Under the pieces are notes generated by a model. That model saw only the letters and a list, made by a program, of their open reading frames with translations, was not told the origin of the DNA and did not search any database. A DNA stretch of 64,000 nucleotides from Leptospira saintgironsiae (GTDB lineage Bacteria; Spirochaetota; Leptospiria; Leptospirales; Leptospiraceae), in the NCBI RefSeq assembly GCF_002811765.1, contig NZ_NPDR01000008.1:62001-126000 (forward strand), given 5' to 3'. The translations under genes and the position numbers were made by a program. Below are positions 58,588 through 64,000 of this stretch, piece after piece (the stretch's first letter is position 1; each line of letters opens with the position of its first letter).

Positions 58588-59619
58588 TTAAACCTCAGGT
58601 GTATTAGCGATCCAACGATAAGTTTCATAAGGTGGTTCTGTTTCTATAATTTCGACCCAGCCTTTGCCTATAAACTTACGAACCATAGAATGTAAGATCG
58701 CCATTGCAGTATTATAATATCCTGAATGAGCAACCTTCTCCCCCATAGCCTCTAAAGTTAAAGCGGATAGATCGTATTCTTTTTCCTTAAGCCTGCGGAT
58801 CACACCTCTTTCCAATATTTGTAATGTTTTATGAAGAAGTTTAATTGCCTTTTGAGGAGACTCTGGCTCTGGTCCATGAGCTGGCAATAGTCTACGAATA
58901 CTCATCTTAGAGATCCTTTCCAAAGAACGATAATAGTCCTCGAGATTTCCATCTATTTCTGCATAAATAGAAGAGATGTTTTGTAAGACGAGATCTCCAG
59001 TGAAAAATATATTTTCTTCTAAGATATAAGGAGTGAGGTGCCAAAGATTATGACCTGGAGTATGTAAAAATCCAATGTCTCTTCCGCCGGCGTGGATCAC
59101 GTCCCCTTCTTCTAATTCTATATCAAATTTTAAAACAGGATCGATACGAGTTCCTCTACTTAATGTATTTCTTAAGTTTAGGTTTCCTTCTTCTATCCTT
59201 GCTAGTTCTCTCTTACGATCTTCCGGAACTCTATGGCCTTTGTATACCAGACGTTTAGACGCTCTGTTAAACATTTCTACATGTTCCAGATAGTTTCCAA
59301 TTCCAGAAGCCATCCCTTTCATTGCGTATAGTTTTGCATCTGTATAATAACGGATCGTGAGAACAGCGCTCAGATGATCCAAATGATTATGAGTATAAAA
59401 GATATGTTTGATCTTGTTTAAGCTAAGTCCGATCTTTCGAAGTGCCCTTTGGAGCATTCCTAAATTAGCGAGATAACCTGAATCTATAAGTGCAGGTTCT
59501 CCATCAGGAAGAATATAAATATTATTGGGTGCATAAAACGGCTGAGGGATCTCCGTTTTAAAAATTCCGTCCCCGATTTCTTTTACATCTGGAATTGAGT
59601 CATAACGATAAATTTTCAA
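58588..59619 (-). CDS. Metallo-beta-lactamase-fold hydrolase
   Basis: 343 residues. Metal motif FYTHNHLDHLSAV (HxHxDH), then HTPGHNLWHL and FTGDLVL (bridging Asp), and LPAHGPEPES for the last His. A C-terminal helical domain (about 250-343) with winged-helix character (GYYNTAMAILHSMVRKFIGKGWVE) resembles the LACTB2/glyoxalase II relatives. Substrate not known. Convergent with the exonuclease gene, 13 bases apart. Confidence 0.87.
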   Translation of the reverse strand: MKIYRYDSIPDVKEIGDGIFKTEIPQPFYAPNNIYILPDGEPALIDSGYLANLGMLQRALRKIGLSLNKIKHIFYTHNHLDHLSAVLTIRYYTDAKLYAMKGMASGIGNYLEHVEMFNRASKRLVYKGHRVPEDRKRELARIEEGNLNLRNTLSRGTRIDPVLKFDIELEEGDVIHAGGRDIGFLHTPGHNLWHLTPYILEENIFFTGDLVLQNISSIYAEIDGNLEDYYRSLERISKMSIRRLLPAHGPEPESPQKAIKLLHKTLQILERGVIRRLKEKEYDLSALTLEAMGEKVAHSGYYNTAMAILHSMVRKFIGKGWVEIIETEPPYETYRWIANTPEV

Positions 59620-59662
59620 ACTCGATTCTCCCTTGGCTAAATCGAACTGCGTAGTCCGTCTT

Positions 59663-60805
59663 CTAGGAAAATAAGCGACTCCTTTCTCTGCAAGCTTCTA
59701 AATTTCCTTTTCGGATATACTCTGAAAGAATTCGAATTGAGTCCAAATTCTCTTTAGCTTCTTCTCCCAGAATTCGTTTAATATGTTTTGTTTCGAACGA
59801 TGATAGTTTTCCATCGAAGGAACATGCGATACATAATAATCTCAAGCAGGCCTTCTTCTCTTCTTTAGATAATTGGGAGACCAAACTTCCGAATGTATCC
59901 AGATCATCCAAAGATCCATCATGAGAATTCAAACCGAATCCTTTATGCATTTTGATCAGCATGTATTCCAAATTGGGATGGAATATTTGGGTGAACACTA
60001 CTGAGTTTCCAACTGCAGCTAAGAATGCAATCTTTCCCTCTTTACTAAGTTTATCCTTATTTTTCAATATTTCGTCTGTGACTTCTTTTGCTATGATCCT
60101 GGAAAGTAATCTGATCCTAAGTTCTTTTAAGATCAGATACATTACCACTCCGTCCCAGATTGCAGTGATAGGAGCTGCGATATAGTCTGCATAAACTCGC
60201 AGAGAGTTTCTCGCTAAAATTTTTCTGAGTACGATCTTAGCAAGCAGGTTAGAAAGTAAAACTTTTGTCTTATAAAAGAATGTTCGTATGAGTAAACTTC
60301 TCTTGTCAGTTAGTCGTAATGGATCTATTCCTAATAGTTTTAGATCAGGGTCCGGGATTTCCAAAGCCATCCTGGAAAGTAGATTTGCATTTCCAGTGAC
60401 AAGGTCTGGATCTTCTTCCAATTGTATACCTGAAAGTTTTGTGAGTTTATACGCGGCCCATAATCCTAATTTATAGAGAAGATAAAATTCTAAGATGGTT
60501 CCGATTGCAAGTGCCGCTCCTGCATAACTCCATTTTTCTATAAACTCCGGTGAAAATGTTTCAGGTGATTCAGGAAAAAGTTTTTCTACTAAGATAATAA
60601 GGTAAGTCGTCCAAAATCCAATCTGCAATCCTAAGAAGGAAGCCCAACGTATGATCCTTGTACTTTTGGGGAAGAAGTCTGGACTTGGCTCAAGAGCTTT
60701 CTCTTCTTCCTTGTCCCCATTGACATAATTCCGGAGAATTTTAATCCCCCATTTTTCCAAAACACCCGGTTTATAATCTGAATAAGATTCGGCCCTTACA
60801 TTCAT
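59663..60805 (-). CDS. Membrane protein of unknown function with TerB-like end
   Basis: I prefer the ATG at 60805 (380 residues, MNVRAESYSDYKPG); the frame opens 39 bases further up. Two to three hydrophobic segments (about 55-80 and 90-125 in the long form), then a long cytoplasmic part. The C-terminal 70 residues (EEKKACLRLLCIACSFDGKLSSFETKHIKRILG) resemble the TerB/DUF533 helical fold with its acidic D-G-x-L. No overall family known to me; similar proteins appear in leptospires. Confidence 0.6.
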   Translation of the reverse strand: MNVRAESYSDYKPGVLEKWGIKILRNYVNGDKEEEKALEPSPDFFPKSTRIIRWASFLGLQIGFWTTYLIILVEKLFPESPETFSPEFIEKWSYAGAALAIGTILEFYLLYKLGLWAAYKLTKLSGIQLEEDPDLVTGNANLLSRMALEIPDPDLKLLGIDPLRLTDKRSLLIRTFFYKTKVLLSNLLAKIVLRKILARNSLRVYADYIAAPITAIWDGVVMYLILKELRIRLLSRIIAKEVTDEILKNKDKLSKEGKIAFLAAVGNSVVFTQIFHPNLEYMLIKMHKGFGLNSHDGSLDDLDTFGSLVSQLSKEEKKACLRLLCIACSFDGKLSSFETKHIKRILGEEAKENLDSIRILSEYIRKGNLEACRERSRLFS

Positions 60806-60957
60806 CAGAAGGACGATCGGAAACCAAAATCGGGGGCAAGTCAACTCAATGGTGGAACCTTTCTATGAGTTTTCTGGGTCTAAGGCCCGACTGGTCGAGT
60901 TTTCGTTCCCAAGATTTCATTCTTGACCATGATTTTCCGAAGATAGATATTAGAATT

Positions 60958-61704
60958 ATGGCGTTCTCTAAACCGTTTATTTCCAAATTATTCCCTGCAT
61001 TTGTCGGCCTAATCGCCACGGTCGCTGTGCTCGTGTCTTGCAATACTGGAGATACTAATAAAGTAGATCTAACCGTTACTGGAACCGACGGTTCCACCTT
61101 CCCTATCCAGGGAGAAATCGATAAGGACAAAACTTCCAACTGCGGAAGTGCAACTCCTTATTCCAGCTCCACCAGCGGGACAACTACAGGAACTTCAACA
61201 AGCACAGGTTCCACTACGAATTTATTTACAATCAATTCCAGGATGTATTTTACCACAGGCGCATTCGTAACTTTGAAATTTGTTTACGATGCTACTCAAA
61301 ACCAAGGAACAGTAGATGCTCAGCAAGGGTTCTCATTCTCCGGTTTACCTTTATTGGGAATTTCTCCAGTAGTTGCGAACTACGGAAAAATTTTCTGGGG
61401 AGGAAGTGGAGTGCCTGTGGACACAGGAACTTCTAGCACCCAAGCTCTCTCCTACTTGACTGTTACATTAGATTTGGTAGGGAACAAAGTAACTACTGGA
61501 TCTGCAGGTCTTGCTTTGACCCAATGTTATACTACGGACTTTATCAACTGTACTTCTGCTACTTCTTCCAGTATGTGTTATACCCAAGATGGTTTAAAAT
61601 GTTATAATACGAATACTGCGAGTGGTCCTACAGTTTCTATCAAAGGTGATATTAACTGTACAAGTAACGCGATCCCTTCTGGTTCTTCAAGTACCGGCCA
61701 GTAA
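60958..61704 (+). CDS. Ser/Thr-rich lipoprotein of unknown function
   Basis: I place the start at ATG 60958 (248 residues), where MAFSKPFISKLFPAFVGLIATVAVLVSCNTGD is a lipoprotein signal with a cut at VLVSC. The frame extends to 60865 but adds unlikely residues. The mature part is rich in Thr, Ser and Gly (TPYSSSTSGTTTGTST), with two cysteine pairs in the C-terminal half (LTQCYTTDFINC, SSMCYTQDGLKC), perhaps disulfides. Likely surface-exposed. A strong terminator follows. Confidence 0.75.
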   Translation: MAFSKPFISKLFPAFVGLIATVAVLVSCNTGDTNKVDLTVTGTDGSTFPIQGEIDKDKTSNCGSATPYSSSTSGTTTGTSTSTGSTTNLFTINSRMYFTTGAFVTLKFVYDATQNQGTVDAQQGFSFSGLPLLGISPVVANYGKIFWGGSGVPVDTGTSSTQALSYLTVTLDLVGNKVTTGSAGLALTQCYTTDFINCTSATSSSMCYTQDGLKCYNTNTASGPTVSIKGDINCTSNAIPSGSSSTGQ

Positions 61705-61729
61705 TCTTAATTTAGTTTAAGATAAAAGA

Positions 61730-61758
61730 AAAGCCGCGGTGGAGATCGCGGCTTTTTT
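61730..61758 (+). terminator. Rho-independent terminator after lipoprotein gene
   Basis: AAAGCCGCG (61730-61738) and CGCGGCTTT (61747-61755) form a perfect 9-base-pair stem with an 8-base loop, followed by TTT and GTTTT. It lies 25 bases after the stop. The run of A before the left arm also lets it act for the opposite strand. Confidence 0.85.
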
Positions 61759-61804
61759 GTTTTCAGGAAGTTCGTTAAGAAGAAGGTGAACTATCTTTAT
61801 GAGA

Positions 61805-62764
61805 TCAAACTTCCATTAATTTGCGGAATTGTTCTTTAACAAGATTGCCTTCGTTAGACTCAGGATAGGATTTTAAGAAGTTTAAAAGACCTTCTACATC
61901 TGCTACAAATTCTTCATTCAAATTTTTTCGAATATTGTATCTATTCAATAAGGAGAGAATGACTAGATCATCATCCGAGTTTCTTTCTTCCTTAGCGAAT
62001 AAAGAATGAGCTAATTTTTTATCGTTCTTGTCTGCAATCTCGAGCAGTTTTAAGACAGGATAAGTATATAGACCATTGCGAAAATCTTTGAGAGGAATTT
62101 TCCCTGTTTGGTCTCCGGCTTGGAAATAATCGATCGCATCATCTTGTTTCTGGAATAAAGAACCTAAACGAATACCAAACTCATGTAGTTTTTTTCTGGT
62201 CTTTTTAGGAGCATCTACTAATATCCCGGCTGCTTCTGAGACAGCTCCGAATAATGATGCAGTTTTTCCGTAGACTACTTTATTATAGATATCTAATGTG
62301 ATTTTGGGATTTTTTTCCCATTCCATTTGAATAAGTTCACTGACGGAAAGATCTTTGATAACAGTTGTAAAAAGATCCATCAAATCTGGAGAACCCAAAC
62401 TGTTTAGATGATCTATCCCACATGCCAAAAGATAATCGCCAGCTAAGATAGAAGTTTTGTTCCCGAATTTAGAAGGGACACTTGGCATTCCTCTTCTTGT
62501 CTGGGCCTCGTCGACCACGTCATCATGAAGAAGACTCGCAGCATGAATTAGCTCAGCGATCGCACCTACGTCGGAGTATTTATCTCCCTTATAACCAAGG
62601 ATCTTACAAAGACAATAATGTAGAATAGGACGAATCCGTTTGCCACCGGATCGGATCGTGTATTCTTTGATTTCGGCCAGAATACGCAGATCTTCGTCTA
62701 TGATATCTTTTAGTTTTTTATCGAACTTACGGACTAAGAGATCCTTCAATCCTTTTGCTTTCAC
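61805..62764 (-). CDS. Trans-polyprenyl diphosphate synthase
   Basis: 319 residues, IspB/IspA family. First aspartate-rich motif [15 protein letters not shown] (DDxxD), second [13 protein letters not shown] (DDxxD), with the [10 protein letters not shown] element before. It builds long prenyl chains (about C35-C50) for menaquinone or lipid carriers; chain length cannot be read directly. It lies 91 bases after the SirB1-like gene on the same strand. Confidence 0.92.
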   Translation of the reverse strand: MKAKGLKDLLVRKFDKKLKDIIDEDLRILAEIKEYTIRSGGKRIRPILHYCLCKILGYKGDKYSDVGAIAELIHAASLLHDDVVDEAQTRRGMPSVPSKFGNKTSILAGDYLLACGIDHLNSLGSPDLMDLFTTVIKDLSVSELIQMEWEKNPKITLDIYNKVVYGKTASLFGAVSEAAGILVDAPKKTRKKLHEFGIRLGSLFQKQDDAIDYFQAGDQTGKIPLKDFRNGLYTYPVLKLLEIADKNDKKLAHSLFAKEERNSDDDLVILSLLNRYNIRKNLNEEFVADVEGLLNFLKSYPESNEGNLVKEQFRKLMEV

Positions 62765-62854
62765 GCGGGTTTCCTGTTACGACAGTATTTAGAATCGATT
62801 TTTCGGCTCAAGCAGTAAAGGACGTAATAGGAGAAGTTCCGGACCAATTTATGG

Positions 62855-63775
62855 TCAAGGTTTCCACTTATTGTCCAAGGCGAGAAGGTGGCGAGAAAGG
62901 ATTTTTTCCATATCTCTATCCTCTTTTTTGCGATAGATATGGATTAGATTACGGAACATTCTTTTGAGGATTGTCAAACTGCTTGCATGAGTGAAATATC
63001 TTTCGTGTGCCTGGAATCCGTTTGCTTTCAGAAAACGAATGCAGGTAGAACGGTCCAACATCACACCACCATGATAAGAATCTATATAGGTTTGAAATTC
63101 AGAAGATTCAAAATGTAATAGAAAATGCAAAGGCATATTCACCCCATATAAGGGGAGTTGTAATCTGTGAGCCACTAACAGATAGATAACGGAAAGAGAA
63201 ATTGGGATCCCCTTTTTAGAAGAGAATACCTTATGAAGATAAGAATTGTTCGGATCCTCATACTGATCATGATTTCCGCCAAAACCTTCTTCCTGAGAGA
63301 GTACTCTGGTTAAAAAATGCACTTTGACTTCGTCAGAAGCGAGATCTTCGTTCAGGTCTACTAACTCTTCGACTCTAATTGCGATCTTATCTAAATATGT
63401 TCTGAACTCCAAATAAGAAAGATCTGAATCGATCACTGAAGAAAGAAGAAACACACCTTCTTCTAGATCGTCGTAATGATTTGGATGACCCTTCTCCGCT
63501 AAGATAGAATAACGATAACTAATTCTTTCGGAATGAACTGCTGCACTTACAGAACGTGCAAACACTCTAAGAGTTGGATCTTTTAGTTCATCTGCAATTT
63601 CTTGGACCCTAACTTGCCAAGGGATCATGCTAGCGATCTCTTTTATGATCCTAGATTTATCTTGAAGAGAAGAAAACTCTAGCTGATAAAACTTATCCTC
63701 GATCTTGTCCGGAGGAAAAGGAACTGTGCCGAAGAAAGAATCGGAAGATTGCATATCTATAAAATCGGATTTCAA
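62855..63775 (-). CDS. SirB1/transglutaminase-like family protein
   Basis: 306 residues. Transglut_core2-type region: [50 protein letters not shown], then YIDSYHGG. SirB1 proteins usually pair with a TPR end; here the C-terminus ([29 protein letters not shown]) has one TPR-like unit. The family's enzymatic activity is unproven; the catalytic Cys of transglutaminases is replaced by Ser in ISLSVIY. Upstream of the prenyl synthase. Confidence 0.8.
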   Translation of the reverse strand: MKSDFIDMQSSDSFFGTVPFPPDKIEDKFYQLEFSSLQDKSRIIKEIASMIPWQVRVQEIADELKDPTLRVFARSVSAAVHSERISYRYSILAEKGHPNHYDDLEEGVFLLSSVIDSDLSYLEFRTYLDKIAIRVEELVDLNEDLASDEVKVHFLTRVLSQEEGFGGNHDQYEDPNNSYLHKVFSSKKGIPISLSVIYLLVAHRLQLPLYGVNMPLHFLLHFESSEFQTYIDSYHGGVMLDRSTCIRFLKANGFQAHERYFTHASSLTILKRMFRNLIHIYRKKEDRDMEKILSRHLLALDNKWKP

Positions 63776-63957
63776 AAACGAAAGTCAATTCGGATCTGAA
63801 ATGATTGTGTAAAAAAAGGATGAGCAGTATAAATTAACTATGTCTTCCATCTTTTTCGAACGCACTTGTTCAAGTGATTAGAAAAATGGAATGAGACTTT
63901 TATTATGTTAAGAGCAATATGTGGGTCAGAAAAATTTCTTTCTCTAACCCAAGAGGA

Positions 63958-64000
63958 TTAAGCAGTTACTTGCTCTAATTCTTCTAATGCTTTCTTTTCT
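63958..64000 (-). CDS. 3' end of a gene continuing beyond the window
   Basis: The last 14 codons of a minus-strand frame, ending with EKKALEELEQVTA and a TAA at 63958-63960. The start and nearly all of the protein lie past base 64000, so the product cannot be named. The stretch 63776-63957 between it and the SirB1-like gene shows no gene; it probably holds that gene's promoter and this gene's end. Confidence 0.45.
   Translation of the reverse strand, partial: EKKALEELEQVTA

Noticed and set aside
61730..61758. Considered as a riboswitch or repeat element
   Set aside because: Simple perfect stem plus T-run next to a stop codon is fully explained as a terminator.
63930..63957. GGGTCAGA/TCTAACCC inverted repeat as a terminator
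   Set aside because: The loop is long, one pair is G-U and no T-run follows on either strand.

Overview
This window looks like chromosomal DNA from a spirochaete of the genus Leptospira (inference). The supporting signs are a moderately AT-rich sequence, several secreted proteins with loose spirochaetal lipoboxes, an apparent FlaA-like sheath protein, a PilZ protein of the leptospiral DUF1577 type, a separate purS/purQ pair, a hisZ-purA pair, and many conserved genes of unknown function. I found no rRNA, CRISPR array, prophage, insertion sequence or plasmid module. Most of the window is ordinary housekeeping DNA with small accessory islands.

Layout. Positions 1-8.5 kb are accessory: a cut-off Baeyer-Villiger-type monooxygenase, a short-chain dehydrogenase, an aldo/keto reductase, an AraC regulator, a 58-residue DUF1508 protein, what looks like a decayed gene, a MerR regulator with an EamA exporter, and a metallo-hydrolase lipoprotein. 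Positions 8.5-17 kb hold a PilZ protein, an enoyl-CoA hydratase pair, and a five-gene minus-strand chain running methyltransferase, DEAD-box helicase, cell-wall amidase, GerMN-like protein, secreted protein. Positions 17-20.3 kb carry a RidA-family gene and a molybdate transporter in the order modB-modA-modC. Positions 20.2-26.7 kb hold sufT, a chromate transporter, an AraC/GyrI regulator and a suf cluster (sufC-sufD-Rieske ferredoxin-sufS-sufU) with no sufB.

Positions 26.8-36 kb carry an EAL phosphodiesterase, a receiver/PP2C phosphatase translationally coupled to purC-purS-purQ, the cytochrome c maturation genes ccmA-ccmB-ccmC, a TPR protein and a small secreted protein whose ribosome binding site is partly covered by a hairpin. 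Positions 36-45.9 kb hold an orphan ABC ATPase, HMG-CoA lyase, a TIGR02757 protein, tRNA-Glu and tRNA-Lys, purA-hisZ, a fused acyltransferase/glycerol-3-phosphate dehydrogenase, and a TetR regulator next to an FGGY kinase. Positions 46-51 kb contain a royal-jelly-type lipoprotein, an MFS transporter, and an Old Yellow Enzyme divergent from a TetR regulator across two repeated operator-like sites. Positions 51-64 kb hold candidate microproteins, a propeller lipoprotein, a FlaA-like protein, a PdxB-like dehydrogenase, a lipase-foldase-like/lnt/exonuclease operon, a metallo-beta-lactamase-fold hydrolase, polyprenyl synthase and a SirB1-type protein.

I did not find a clear new defence or mobile system. 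The strongest leads are regulatory: two TetR-type operator arrangements, a MerR dyad, a palindrome over a start codon and a hairpin over a Shine-Dalgarno sequence. Beyond those come unusual gene architectures (the PlsC-GpsA fusion and the foldase-like gene beside lnt without a lipase) and two microproteins separated by a terminator.
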